From Chitinophagaceae bacterium (GTDB taxonomy: Bacteria > Bacteroidota > Bacteroidia > Chitinophagales > Chitinophagaceae), in assembly GCA_016786745.1 (NCBI GenBank), contig JAEUVS010000112.1, positions 1 to 59,022 on the forward strand: 59,022 nt of DNA. The letters are read 5' to 3'. The translations under genes were made by a program, and so were the position numbers. Positions 43,309 to 52,184 of this stretch are shown here, piece after piece. The notes below the pieces were generated by a model, which worked only from the letters and a program-made list of their open reading frames with translations, had not been told where the DNA came from and did not search any database. Every line of letters begins with the position of its first letter. Position 1 is the stretch's first letter.

Positions 43309-45798
43309 TTATTCCTGGAAGTACACCCTCTTTACACGTTGCGAAATACCCGTAAGTATTTCATAAGGAATCGTTTCAGCCCACTTTGCAACATCGGCAA
43401 CGGGCAGGCCCTTGCCGAACACGGTTACCTCGTCGCCTTCGTGGATATCAAGGATACCGGTAATATCCAACATGGTCATATCCATGCAAATATTTCCGAT
43501 GGTCGGGGCAAGTTGACCATTCACGAGCATGCGGCCCCTTCCATTGCCAAGCATGCGTGGATATCCATCGGCGTAACCGAGTCGCACGGTAGCGATCCAT
43601 GTATCGCGGTGAACCATTCCTGATCTTCCATAACTAACGGATTCGCCGGGCCGCACGTGTTTGATCTGCGCAACCGACGATTTAAGGGTGCTCACTTCCT
43701 TCAACTCAAGCACATTGGCGCTGTCTATGCCATATAACCCGATACCCATCCGCACCATATCAAATTGCAAAGAAGGATGACGAGAAATTCCTGAAGTGTT
43801 CAGAAGATGCCTTAAAAAAGGATAATCGAGTTTTTCCTTTATCTCATCACTCATCTGCGTAAACAAATCGGCCTGTTGCTTTGTAAAATAATCCAGGTTG
43901 GGATCCTCGCTTCCTACAAGATGGCTGAACACACTCTGCACCTTAAATGAGTTTGATTGCAGCTTATTCAAAAGCCCTGGCAGATCTTCCTTCGAAAATC
44001 CGAGACGGTTCATGCCTGTTTCAAGTTCAATGTGAATGGGATATTGATTTAGTCCCTCATTTTTCAGAAACAATTCGAAAGAATTCAGCTGCTCATGTGA
44101 ATATATTTCCGGTTCAAGATCGTATGCTATCAGCGTGTTGAACGATGATTCATCTGGATTCATGACCATTACAGGAAGCGTGATTCCACCTTTTCGCAGT
44201 TCCACTCCTTCGTCGGCATAGGCAACTGCGAGATAGTCTACTTTATTAAACTGAAGCGCGCTGGCGATTTCATAGCTTCCACTTCCATATGAAAACGCTT
44301 TCACCATCGCCATCAATTTCGTTTTCGGTTGCAGCAATTGCTGATACGATTTCAGGTTGAAGAGCAACGCATCAAGATCAATCTCAAGCAGCGTTTGGTG
44401 AGTCTGGCGTTCAAGAATGTTATTGATTTGTTCAAGACCGAATACACGAGCGCCCTTTATAAGTATGGTTTCGTTACCGAAATGGAGGTGCGGAAATTGC
44501 TGCCTGAAGTCGTCGACTGATGTGAAAAATTGAAGCTGCTTCTTATTATATTTTTCAAACGCTATTGCGTTCCGCGATATCACGGGACCAATTCCAATCA
44601 ACCTGTCCACTTTATGCTGTTCTATCGAACGTGCAATATCTTCATAGAGATCTTTTTCGCTCCTGCCACTTTCAAGAAAGTCCGTAAGGATTACTGTACG
44701 CTTCGGATGCTGATGTTGTTGCGATAAAAAGTCGAGGGCGATTTTAAGGGAGCTTAAATCAGCGCTGTAACTATCGTTGATGACGGATGAGTTATTGATA
44801 CCGTTTCTCAAATCCAAACGCATGGCCATGCCATGTATATTGCGCATTCTGCGTTTGATTTCATCAGCCGGCATTTCCAGGTGAAGTAAAACGCACCAGC
44901 AGTTTATTGCGTTTTGTATTGAAGCATCGTCGCTGAAGGGTATCGCAATATTTACATCACCGGATAGGTACCGGCCCTTAATATTCGTAACCGGTCCTTC
45001 TTTCTTAATTTCTTTGATTTCGAGCTCTGCATGCGTAAATGCGCTCCAGCTGATAATATTGAACGGTTTTTCGGAACCGGTTTTAAGCTGCTGATACATC
45101 GACGCCACCGCTTCGTTCAACTCTGGAAAATCCTTACAATAAATCAACGTCTTCACCTTCGTGAACAGCCTCAGCTTTTCTCTTATCTTTTGCCGGTTGT
45201 TCAGAAAACCTTTCGAGTGCGCATCGCCAATGTTGGTAAACACGCCGATATCGGGTTGAATAATCTTCTGGAGATTATCCATTTCATTGCTTTGCGAAAT
45301 CCCGGCTTCAAATATTCCGAGTGTTGCGTTTTCGTGCAGTTGCCAAACGCTAAGCGGTACGCCTATCTGCGAGTTGTAACTTTTCGGGCTTCGTACTATA
45401 TTATAACTATCGCTTAACAATTGGTTTAGCCACTCCTTTACAATTGTTTTTCCATTACTTCCTGTTATGCCGATCACCGGGATGTGAAACCTGTTGCGGT
45501 GATACACAGCAAGCGTTTGCAGCGCCTCGAGCACATCGCGCACATGAATAACATTCGCCTGCCCGGGAAGTTCAGGAAGCTGTTCACTGACGATAAAATT
45601 CCGGATACCTTTTTTAAACGCGTCCTTAATAAAAGAATGACCATCACGCCGCGGACCTTTCAACGCAAAAAACAGTGACACACCCGGAAACACCGCTTTC
45701 CTGCTGTCCATGAGCAATTCACGAATAACCGTATCCTCATGAAATGCTACCCATGTGCCCTTAACGATTTTAGCGATATCCGAAATGAGATAGGTCAA
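43309..45798 (-). CDS. MurF-alanine racemase fusion protein
   Basis: A fusion of 829 residues: a MurF-like ligase (1-~455) and an alanine racemase (~467-829). The racemase should supply D-Ala: the PLP lysine in MVKAFSYGSG (~499), HIELETGMNRLG, MVRMGIGLYG and catalytic Tyr region RLGYADGYPR are present. The ligase has P-loop GSNGKTIVK (113-121), but the MurF substrate motifs are altered: YNANPSSM is replaced by DSYSADLSSL, and GNLNNHIGVP by KSYNSQIGVP. This fusion is widespread in Bacteroidota. A complete MurF exists at 24394, so the fused ligase domain may have a different role. Its gene lies 12 nt after terC. Confidence 0.9.
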   Translation of the reverse strand: MTYLISDIAKIVKGTWVAFHEDTVIRELLMDSRKAVFPGVSLFFALKGPRRDGHSFIKDAFKKGIRNFIVSEQLPELPGQANVIHVRDVLEALQTLAVYHRNRFHIPVIGITGSNGKTIVKEWLNQLLSDSYNIVRSPKSYNSQIGVPLSVWQLHENATLGIFEAGISQSNEMDNLQKIIQPDIGVFTNIGDAHSKGFLNNRQKIREKLRLFTKVKTLIYCKDFPELNEAVASMYQQLKTGSEKPFNIISWSAFTHAELEIKEIKKEGPVTNIKGRYLSGDVNIAIPFSDDASIQNAINCWCVLLHLEMPADEIKRRMRNIHGMAMRLDLRNGINNSSVINDSYSADLSSLKIALDFLSQQHQHPKRTVILTDFLESGRSEKDLYEDIARSIEQHKVDRLIGIGPVISRNAIAFEKYNKKQLQFFTSVDDFRQQFPHLHFGNETILIKGARVFGLEQINNILERQTHQTLLEIDLDALLFNLKSYQQLLQPKTKLMAMVKAFSYGSGSYEIASALQFNKVDYLAVAYADEGVELRKGGITLPVMVMNPDESSFNTLIAYDLEPEIYSHEQLNSFELFLKNEGLNQYPIHIELETGMNRLGFSKEDLPGLLNKLQSNSFKVQSVFSHLVGSEDPNLDYFTKQQADLFTQMSDEIKEKLDYPFLRHLLNTSGISRHPSLQFDMVRMGIGLYGIDSANVLELKEVSTLKSSVAQIKHVRPGESVSYGRSGMVHRDTWIATVRLGYADGYPRMLGNGRGRMLVNGQLAPTIGNICMDMTMLDITGILDIHEGDEVTVFGKGLPVADVAKWAETIPYEILTGISQRVKRVYFQE

Positions 45799-45809
45799 TG
45801 GACGATTTT

Positions 45810-46772
45810 TTAATGAAGGTCGATGTCGTCGGCTTTCTTCGCGATCTCTTTATCTGCTTTACCTGTAACACTTACCGAATAGACCATCGAAGTAACAAGA
45901 CAAACCAATATCACCAGCAACGATATTACGATGGGGATATGAATATTGAAGAATTCAACGAGCATCTTCAACCCAATAAATACCAGGACAATCGCAATAC
46001 CCTGCTGCAGGTAAGCAAATTTGCCAACCGCTCCGCGAAGGAGGAAAAACAGCGATCTCAAACCAAGGACAGCAAATATGTTCGATGTATAGATCACCAC
46101 CCTGTGAGTAGAGATGCCGAACACCGCCGGTATCGAATCAAGCGCAAACACAATGTCGGTCGTGGCAAGCATCACCACCACCACAAAAATTGATGTGTAA
46201 TACTTTTTACCGTTTCTTCTCACAGTAAACTTTCCATCTCCATCGTCGTGAACGAGTGGAAGCACTCTCCGCATTAAATTATACACCTTGTTTTCTGATA
46301 GATTTACCTCTTCGCTTTGCTTGGCAACAAACATTTTTATCCCGGTGAACACGAGGATCGCCCCAAAGATGTATAACAGAAACCCGAACCTTTCAACAAG
46401 CGCAATACCCACAGTGATAAATATCACCCTGAATACAATCGCCATCAAAATACCAATCAGCAACACCCGCGCGATGTATTTTTCCTTTACGCCGAAAAAA
46501 GAGAAGATAAGTATGAAAACAAAAATATTATCAATACTCAGCGACCACTCGGTGAGATAAGCGCTGAGGTATTCAATTGCTGTTTGCTGGTTGTACTCAT
46601 ACCACACAAAAGCCATAAACGCCAGGGCCAGGGAAACCCAGAAGATTGTTTGCCACAACGCTTTTTTGATAGTGATTTCAGCCGTCTTTTTACTTAGCAG
46701 GCCGAGGTCGAATACGAGGGCTACCAATATAAGAACTCCAAACAATGAATATGTGATCTGATCTGCTGTCAT
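45810..46772 (-). CDS. TerC/Alx-family membrane protein
   Basis: A 320-residue inner-membrane protein with about eight membrane segments. The TerC hallmark LSIDNIFVF in TM3 and TTDIVFALDSIPAVFG in the second half carry the conserved Asp/Asn residues. TerC/Alx proteins are linked to tellurium resistance and, more recently, to manganese export and metallation of exported proteins. It overlaps gldG by 4 bp (ATGA) and sits mid-operon, so a stand-alone yybP-ykoY riboswitch is not expected and none is seen. Confidence 0.9.
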   Translation of the reverse strand: MTADQITYSLFGVLILVALVFDLGLLSKKTAEITIKKALWQTIFWVSLALAFMAFVWYEYNQQTAIEYLSAYLTEWSLSIDNIFVFILIFSFFGVKEKYIARVLLIGILMAIVFRVIFITVGIALVERFGFLLYIFGAILVFTGIKMFVAKQSEEVNLSENKVYNLMRRVLPLVHDDGDGKFTVRRNGKKYYTSIFVVVVMLATTDIVFALDSIPAVFGISTHRVVIYTSNIFAVLGLRSLFFLLRGAVGKFAYLQQGIAIVLVFIGLKMLVEFFNIHIPIVISLLVILVCLVTSMVYSVSVTGKADKEIAKKADDIDLH

Positions 46773-48469
46773 GCTGCGTACTTCCTGTTTCTTAGTGCCT
46801 GGTAAATAAATGCGAATATTAAAATAATGGCCACAGGTATTGCTACATTAATTACCTGCCATTTTACTTTTTCGTCTTCTGTTTTAGCGGGATCGAGCAG
46901 CCGTAATACAAATGTTTTGGAGCGGGTAGAAAGTATACCTGTAGGGTTAGTAAGATATTCAATACAATTAACGATGAAATCCCTATTTGCATAACGCGTT
47001 TTGGTAAACTGGTTGGTTCCCATCGCGAGCGGACCTTCATTCTGCGTAACGACATTACCTGCAATATCTGCATCGGAGATAACGATCATTTTATTATCCA
47101 TCGCTGCCGATGAAAGAAAAGGTTGCTGATGAATATTTTTTAAACTGTCGGCTGTTGAGGCTGCGAGCCTGTTTGAAAAGATGGAAGTGAATTTCCCTTC
47201 GAGGAGAACCGCTACAGGCAAATGATGAAGGTTAAAAGTTTTAAGATCGTCCTCTGTTTTTACACTGTTCAGGGAAACAATGGCCGGAGTATTCAAGGTT
47301 CTCGAATTTTCCGAACTCGCGAGCAGAATCGTTTTCCTGATACCTTCTGCTTCCACAGTATCAATCGAGTTTGGAAAAATCGACAAAACATTGTTCAGGT
47401 TTTTTGAGATCGGGTTATCTGAATAAGAAGAGAGCAATGGAAAGTATGGCCACGGCACCAATTGCAGTTGTGGCTGGTTGCCAAAATTTCCAACGGCAAG
47501 CGGAAGACGGTCGCACTGCACATCCTGGATGAGGTCTTTATTGATCCTTACTCCATACCTGAATAATTGATCATCGAGGTTGAGCCCGCGATCAAACGCA
47601 ACAAAATCACTTTGCGTACGCATAAGGCTGTCCATCTCAGCGTAAAGATTATCTATCATCCAGATCACTTTCCCTCCATGCATGATATATTGATCGAGTT
47701 TCAATTTCTGCCTGTCCGTGAACTTAACAGTCGGCTTCATTATTATTATCGCGTCGAAGTCAAGTGGTATTACAGGCACGCTGTCAATCGGCACAAACCC
47801 AAATCCATAATCGGGTTTTATGGTTCTTTCTATCAGGTCATATACATTGTAACTAAGTGGCTCGCCGTTACCCGCAAGGTAACCGATAACAGCAGGGCGC
47901 TCCTGTGTAACTTTTTGAATCGCATGCGCAAATTTGTATTCGAGCAATGCCGCAGCTGTATTGAGTGTTTGAATGCCGCCCGACAAACCTGTCTGATCCT
48001 GGCCCTCCAGGAAGTCGATCGCTTCCACTTTATCCTGGTAGCTCACAAGTGCGCCCGGATATACAAGCCTTTCCTCCTGCGATTCACCCGACCTCGACTG
48101 CACCTGCACATTCGTACCACGAATGCCAAGACTGTCGAGATATGCGAGGTACTGCTGCTTTTCAGCATCATTCATATCGGCTCCGGGCCTGTGAAAGCGG
48201 TAAGTAACAGAAGAATTTGTTTCTTTGAATTCCTGCAGCAATTCTTCAGCATTGTTGCGAAGGTTCCGGAAATCCGCAGGCAGTTCGCCGGCCAGGAAAA
48301 CATCAACCAATACCTGGTCGTTAATACCGCGAAGTAATTTTTTCGTGGGAACTGAAAGCGTATATCTTTTTTCGGATGTAAGGTCAACACGGTAATGCAC
48401 AACCGAAGCCAGGTAATTGATCCCAATAACCGCAGCCAGCAACCATGCCCACCAGTATTTTTTATTCAT
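46769..48469 (-). CDS. gldG: Gliding-associated ABC transporter component GldG
   Basis: A 566-residue protein anchored by an N-terminal (WWAWLLAAVIGINYLASV) and a C-terminal segment (INVAIPVAIILIFAFIYQAL). The large extracytoplasmic part is of the GldG/ABC-2 accessory type, with VDLTSEKRYTLS near the start and a C-terminal STRSKTFVLRLLDPAK. GldA-GldF-GldG form an ABC transporter needed for gliding in Flavobacterium. It starts 24 nt after gldF and overlaps terC. Confidence 0.93.
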   Translation of the reverse strand: MNKKYWWAWLLAAVIGINYLASVVHYRVDLTSEKRYTLSVPTKKLLRGINDQVLVDVFLAGELPADFRNLRNNAEELLQEFKETNSSVTYRFHRPGADMNDAEKQQYLAYLDSLGIRGTNVQVQSRSGESQEERLVYPGALVSYQDKVEAIDFLEGQDQTGLSGGIQTLNTAAALLEYKFAHAIQKVTQERPAVIGYLAGNGEPLSYNVYDLIERTIKPDYGFGFVPIDSVPVIPLDFDAIIIMKPTVKFTDRQKLKLDQYIMHGGKVIWMIDNLYAEMDSLMRTQSDFVAFDRGLNLDDQLFRYGVRINKDLIQDVQCDRLPLAVGNFGNQPQLQLVPWPYFPLLSSYSDNPISKNLNNVLSIFPNSIDTVEAEGIRKTILLASSENSRTLNTPAIVSLNSVKTEDDLKTFNLHHLPVAVLLEGKFTSIFSNRLAASTADSLKNIHQQPFLSSAAMDNKMIVISDADIAGNVVTQNEGPLAMGTNQFTKTRYANRDFIVNCIEYLTNPTGILSTRSKTFVLRLLDPAKTEDEKVKWQVINVAIPVAIILIFAFIYQALRNRKYAA

Positions 48470-48493
48470 CCTTTCCGGTTTTTCATTTAGCTT

Positions 48494-49213
48494 TTAACGT
48501 TTCACGAGATTTCGGTGAGTGATCACGAGAAACAGTACGATAACACTTGCAAAATAAATCACGTCTCTTGTGTCCACTACTCCCCTGCTGAGGCTGCGAT
48601 AGTGAAAATCTATACCAAGCATTTCAAGATAGTAATCGGCGCCGCCCTCAAAGGCGGGTATCCTGCTGATAGCAGTAAAGGCGCCATAAACAACAATACA
48701 TAAAAACGCCCCGGCAATAAAAGCGGCGACCGCGTTTGTAGTCAAACTGCTGCTGCAGATGCCAATGGCCACAAAACAGGCCGACAACAGCACAAGACCT
48801 ATATAGGAGCCCGCCGTTCCGCCGGTGTCGATGCCACCTTCCGGCGACAACTGTTGCAAGCTGACCGGGTAAACCAACGTAGGCAGCAAAGCGATCAGCA
48901 CAACCAGTAATGCGGCAAAGTACTTGCCAGATACCAGTTGCCATCTCGTTATGGGCATTGTTTGCAGTATTTCGAAGGTTCCTGTTTTGAATTCCTCGGA
49001 AAAGCTACGCATGGTGATAGCCGGAATCAATACCAGCAGTATCCAGGGCGCGATCTGGAAGAATTTATCGAGCGTGGCGTAGCCGAAGTCTAATATGTTG
49101 TCGGGAAGGATAAATAAGATGGCGCCTGTTAGTAACAGGAAAAAAATGATGGCGATGTACCCCGTAAGGCTGCTGAAAAACTGACGCAATTCTTTTTTAC
49201 ATACGGGCCACAT
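48494..49213 (-). CDS. gldF: Gliding-associated ABC transporter permease GldF
   Basis: An ABC-2-type permease of 239 residues with six membrane segments, starting KKELRQFFSSLTGYIAI and carrying AITMRSFSEEFKTGTFEILQTMPI typical of GldF. The ATPase subunit GldA is not in this window. It follows iscA by 17 nt, which places gliding genes in the same operon as Fe-S assembly genes. Confidence 0.93.
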   Translation of the reverse strand: MWPVCKKELRQFFSSLTGYIAIIFFLLLTGAILFILPDNILDFGYATLDKFFQIAPWILLVLIPAITMRSFSEEFKTGTFEILQTMPITRWQLVSGKYFAALLVVLIALLPTLVYPVSLQQLSPEGGIDTGGTAGSYIGLVLLSACFVAIGICSSSLTTNAVAAFIAGAFLCIVVYGAFTAISRIPAFEGGADYYLEMLGIDFHYRSLSRGVVDTRDVIYFASVIVLFLVITHRNLVKR

Positions 49214-49230
49214 GTACGCGAAAATAAGTG

Positions 49231-49563
49231 TTACACAGCAAAACTTTCACCACATCCGCATGTGCGGCTCGCGTTGGGATTGTTGAAGAAAAATCCTTTG
49301 CCGTTCAGCCCGTCTGAAAAGTCAAGAGTGGTATTTACCAGGTAAAGAAAACTTTTAAGATCGGTAACCACTTTTACGCCTTTATCTTCAAATATCTGGT
49401 CGGTTGGTTTTTGAATATTGTCGAAATCGAGTTTGTAGCTGAGTCCTGAACAACCGCCACCTACAACAGACACACGCAGAAAAAATTCCGGTTGTCCTTC
49501 GATATGCGATTCTTTCATGATCTCGGATATCCTGTTTCTTGCTTTGTCGCTTACGTATATCAT
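49231..49563 (-). CDS. Fe-S cluster assembly protein, HesB/IscA family
   Basis: A 110-residue A-type carrier. The three cluster-binding cysteines are C38 ([14 protein letters not shown]), C102 and C104 (TCGCGESF). It probably delivers clusters made with the IscS product of the gene just upstream, which it overlaps by 4 bp. IscA, SufA and ErpA cannot be told apart by sequence alone. Confidence 0.93.
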   Translation of the reverse strand: MIYVSDKARNRISEIMKESHIEGQPEFFLRVSVVGGGCSGLSYKLDFDNIQKPTDQIFEDKGVKVVTDLKSFLYLVNTTLDFSDGLNGKGFFFNNPNASRTCGCGESFAV

Positions 49564-50720
49564 AGCAGAATTGTCTCCCTTAATTTTTTTACTGTTTTTA
49601 ATACGTGTTCAATCGTATAGTCAATCTCTTCATCGGTTGTAAACCTGCCCGCCGAAAACCTGATTGAACTGTGAGCCCTGTCGTCGTCGAGGCCCAAAGC
49701 TTTCAGTACATGCGATGGCTCCGGCGACGCAGACGTACATGCTGAACCCGACGATACCGCAATGGTTTTGTTCAATCCCGTCATCAGCGCATTACCGTCG
49801 GCCTGCCCGAATGAAATATTGCTCACATTCGGAAGCCTGTGTTCCGCGCTGCCGTTTACACTCACGTCTTCCAGCCCTAACACGCCTGATTCGAGTTTAT
49901 TGCGAAGCTGGCTTATTTTAACGCTTTCCGCTTCCATTTCGTTCATGCACAACTCGCATGCCTTCCCAAATCCCACGATACCGGGTACGTTAAGTGTTCC
50001 GCTTCTCATCCCCCTTTCATGTCCGCCACCATCTATCTGCGGTGTTAACCTTACGCGCGGGTTCTTCCTCCTAACATATAAAGCCCCTACCCCTTTTGGA
50101 CCATATATCTTGTGGGCCGAAAACGACATGAGGTCAATGCCATCTTCTAAAACGTTGACCGGTATTTTCCCAACGGCCTGAGTTGCATCAGAGAAGAATA
50201 GCACACCGTGCTTCTTCGCGATGGCGCTGATTTCCCTGATCGGTTGCAGTGTGCCGGTTTCATTGTTGGCAAACATTACCGCGATCAATATTGTTTCCGG
50301 TTTTATCGCTGCTTCGAGATCGTTTAAATCGATGATCCCGTCGTTTTTTACCGGCAGGTACGTTACTTCTCCACCCTGTTTTTCTATCCTTTTACATGTG
50401 TCGAGCACCGCCTTGTGCTCCGTTGAAACTGTGATAATGTGGTTGCCTTTACCCGAATATGTTTCAAATACTCCTTTGATCGCCAGGTTTATAGCCTCTG
50501 TGGCGCCGGAGGTAAAGACAATCTCTTTCGGCTCCGACCCGATCAGCTTTGCCACCTGCTCCCGGGCAAAATCCACCGCTTCCTCAGCCTCCCATCCATA
50601 TGCATGGCTGCGGCTTGCCGCGTTTCCGAAATGTGCGCTGAAATAAGGCACCATGGCTTCAACAACGCGCGGATCGCAGGGCGTGGTAGCGTTATAGTCG
50701 AGGTACACCGGAAATTTCAT
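49560..50720 (-). CDS. iscS: Cysteine desulfurase (IscS/NifS)
   Basis: A PLP enzyme of 386 residues giving sulfur from cysteine for Fe-S clusters and tRNA thiolation. H102 (STEHKAV), the PLP lysine K204 ([11 protein letters not shown]) and the active-site Cys C328 in [15 protein letters not shown] are all present. The loop length fits class I (IscS/NifS). It heads the eight-gene minus-strand operon. An exact TAnnTTTG box ends 4 nt before its ATG, so its mRNA may be leaderless. Confidence 0.95.
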   Translation of the reverse strand: MKFPVYLDYNATTPCDPRVVEAMVPYFSAHFGNAASRSHAYGWEAEEAVDFAREQVAKLIGSEPKEIVFTSGATEAINLAIKGVFETYSGKGNHIITVSTEHKAVLDTCKRIEKQGGEVTYLPVKNDGIIDLNDLEAAIKPETILIAVMFANNETGTLQPIREISAIAKKHGVLFFSDATQAVGKIPVNVLEDGIDLMSFSAHKIYGPKGVGALYVRRKNPRVRLTPQIDGGGHERGMRSGTLNVPGIVGFGKACELCMNEMEAESVKISQLRNKLESGVLGLEDVSVNGSAEHRLPNVSNISFGQADGNALMTGLNKTIAVSSGSACTSASPEPSHVLKALGLDDDRAHSSIRFSAGRFTTDEEIDYTIEHVLKTVKKLRETILL

Positions 50721-50724
50721 TCTT

Positions 50725-50732
50725 CAAAATTA
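50725..50732 (-). promoter_or_regulatory. Candidate -7 box for iscS operon (TAATTTTG)
   Basis: The minus strand reads TAATTTTG, an exact TAnnTTTG match ending 4 nt before the iscS ATG. The expected start site falls on or beside the A of the ATG. The divergent mce gene shares this 37-bp spacer and has its own near-consensus box TATTTTCG at 50746-50753. Confidence 0.5.
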
Positions 50733-50745
50733 CTCCAAATGGTTC

Positions 50746-50753
50746 TATTTTCG
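50746..50753 (+). promoter_or_regulatory. Candidate -7 box for mce (TATTTTCG)
   Basis: TATTTTCG matches TAnnTTTG at 7 of 8 positions and ends 4 nt before the mce ATG at 50758, giving a likely leaderless mRNA. It faces away from the iscS box in a 37-bp divergent spacer. Confidence 0.4.
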
Positions 50754-50757
50754 GTTT

Positions 50758-51159
50758 ATGCTAAAGCTCGAACACATAGGCATTGCAGTGAATGACCTTT
50801 CAACTTCTGTTCCTTTATTCGAAAAGCTGCTAAATAGTCAGTGTTATAAGAGAGAAGAGGTTGAAAGTGAGAAGGTAACAACGGCCTTTTTCAGGGCTGG
50901 CGAGTGTAAGATCGAGTTGCTTGAAAGCACGGATGCGGGGGGTGTGATTTCTAAGTATATTGGTAAAAAAGGCGAGGGATTACATCATATTGCTTTTGAG
51001 GTTTCGGATATTAAAGCGGAGATGAAGAGGCTCGTTGCTGAAGGATATGTTTTGCTTAATGAAGAACCAAAAAAAGGAGCTGATAATAAGTTAGTGGTGT
51101 TTTTGCATCCGAAGTCAGCAGGCGGAGTTTTGGTTGAGCTTTGCCAGGAAATCAAATAA
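50758..51159 (+). CDS. mce: Methylmalonyl-CoA epimerase
   Basis: A vicinal-oxygen-chelate fold protein of 133 residues that interconverts the (R) and (S) forms of methylmalonyl-CoA. Metal ligands are seen in LEHIGIAVND (H6), GLHHIAFEV and GVLVELCQE. It links to the B12-binding protein at 36391 in the propionate-succinate route. It is a single plus-strand gene, divergent from iscS and convergent with rnc. Confidence 0.95.
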   Translation: MLKLEHIGIAVNDLSTSVPLFEKLLNSQCYKREEVESEKVTTAFFRAGECKIELLESTDAGGVISKYIGKKGEGLHHIAFEVSDIKAEMKRLVAEGYVLLNEEPKKGADNKLVVFLHPKSAGGVLVELCQEIK

Positions 51160-51180
51160 TTCACGATTGACGATTCACGT
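51160..51180. repeat. Short direct repeat TTCACGATTGACGATTCACG
   Basis: Overlapping copies of CACGATT / CGATTCACG lie between the convergent mce and rnc stops. Similar 'gattcacgattgacgattcacg' stretches occur scattered in Bacteroidota genomes; the rest of the spacer is too short for any gene. Confidence 0.4.
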
Positions 51181-51181
51181 T

Positions 51182-51922
51182 TCAAATCTCCCCTTCTCCA
51201 TTTTCTATAATCTTCTGTAATCCGAGTTTTTCAAGCGCAATAGCGGCGGCAATCTGGCTCGCGTCTTTCTTATTGTAGGCCTTGGCTTCCGCGATAAGCT
51301 CGCCATTAACCATCGCACCGATCGTAAATAACCTTCTTCCACCTTCAATCTTCTCATTGAGCGTCTCAAACTCGAGACTTTTACCATTCTTATTGGCCCA
51401 CCCATAGAGTTTGTTCTTATGATTAATCTCGAGGTTCTCGAGATCTTCCATAAACAAGTGGGGAATAATCATCCTCTCCAATACCCACTGTTGCGTTTTT
51501 CTAAATCCTTTGTCTAAATAAATAGCGCCAACAAGCGCTTCAAGAGTGTTTCCAAATATTTGACTGATCTTCAGTGAATTGTCGAACTTGTTAAAGAGCG
51601 TAATCTTTTTAATACCCATTTTAATAGCAATCTCATTCAGCTTGTTGCGATTGACCATTTTACTTCTCATCTCAGTGAGAAACCCTTCTTCCTTGTATGG
51701 ATATTTTTTAAAAAGATAATCTGCGATAATACCGCTTAGAATAGCGTCGCCGAGGTATTCGAGGCGTTCATTGTTTTCGTCGGCGCTATCGCGAACCGAC
51801 CTGTGAGTGAGAGCGGCTTTGTAAAGGGCAGCCTTACCGGGAGCGAAACCTAAAACATTTCGCAGGTTTTTCTTAAAAGCAATTCGGCTTTGATTTCCAA
51901 TAAAGCGGTCCAGGATTCCCAC
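51182..51922 (-). CDS. rnc: Ribonuclease III
   Basis: A double-strand RNA endonuclease of 246 residues. The catalytic signature is NERLEYLGDAIL (52-62), a second acidic site lies in NTLEALVGAIYLD, and the C-terminal dsRBD has KKDASQIAAAIALEKL. It processes rRNA and structured mRNAs, perhaps also the acpP-fabF hairpin just upstream. The 262-bp spacer to fabF holds a dispersed repeat array, so it may be separated from the acpP-fabF transcript. Confidence 0.95.
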   Translation of the reverse strand: MGILDRFIGNQSRIAFKKNLRNVLGFAPGKAALYKAALTHRSVRDSADENNERLEYLGDAILSGIIADYLFKKYPYKEEGFLTEMRSKMVNRNKLNEIAIKMGIKKITLFNKFDNSLKISQIFGNTLEALVGAIYLDKGFRKTQQWVLERMIIPHLFMEDLENLEINHKNKLYGWANKNGKSLEFETLNEKIEGGRRLFTIGAMVNGELIAEAKAYNKKDASQIAAAIALEKLGLQKIIENGEGEI

Positions 51923-51986
51923 AATTACAATCTACAATAATTTCTTTGAGAAATAAAATGACTGGCTGATGCTGATGACGCTGTTT

Positions 51987-52020
51987 ATCCGCTGATCCCT
52001 CGCTGCGCTCGGGATGACAG
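51987..52020 (-). repeat. Dispersed palindromic intergenic repeat, copy 5 (inverted)
   Basis: Read on the minus strand it is TGTCATCCCGA, a short GC-GCA-GC core, and GAGGGATCAGCGGAT, with the same GCGGATAAAC tail as the copy at 36340. It faces the tandem array that follows. Confidence 0.75.
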
Positions 52021-52030
52021 TTTCCAATTT

Positions 52031-52170
52031 GTCATCCCGAACCCGCCGCAGGCTATGTGACACGTGAGAACCTGTCAGTCATCCCGAACCCGCCGTAGGC
52101 TATGTGACAAGTGAGAACCTGTCAGTCATCCCGAACCCGCCGTAGGCGGTGTGAGGGATCTGCGGCGAAC
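52031..52170 (+). repeat. Tandem array of the dispersed repeat, 47-bp period
   Basis: Units begin GTCATCCCGAACCCGCCG at 52031, 52078 and 52125, exactly 47 bp apart. The first two end in GTGAGAACCTGTCA and the third in the usual GTGAGGGATCTGCGGCG with palindrome CCGCC-GTA-GGCGG. There are no spacers between units, so it is not a CRISPR. It fills the rnc-fabF spacer; no gene is present. Confidence 0.85.
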
Positions 52171-52184
52171 ATAACCCGTAAAAT

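Noticed and set aside
46773..46800. yybP-ykoY riboswitch expected ahead of a TerC-family gene
   Set aside because: terC overlaps gldG by 4 bp inside an operon; there is no leader for a riboswitch.
47567..48337. 256-codon plus-strand ORF
   Set aside because: It is fully antisense to gldG, which has clear family motifs; composition is not protein-like.
52031..52170. Possible CRISPR array (evenly spaced 47-bp repeats)
   Set aside because: Units are directly adjacent with no spacers, match the dispersed intergenic repeat elsewhere, and no cas genes are present.
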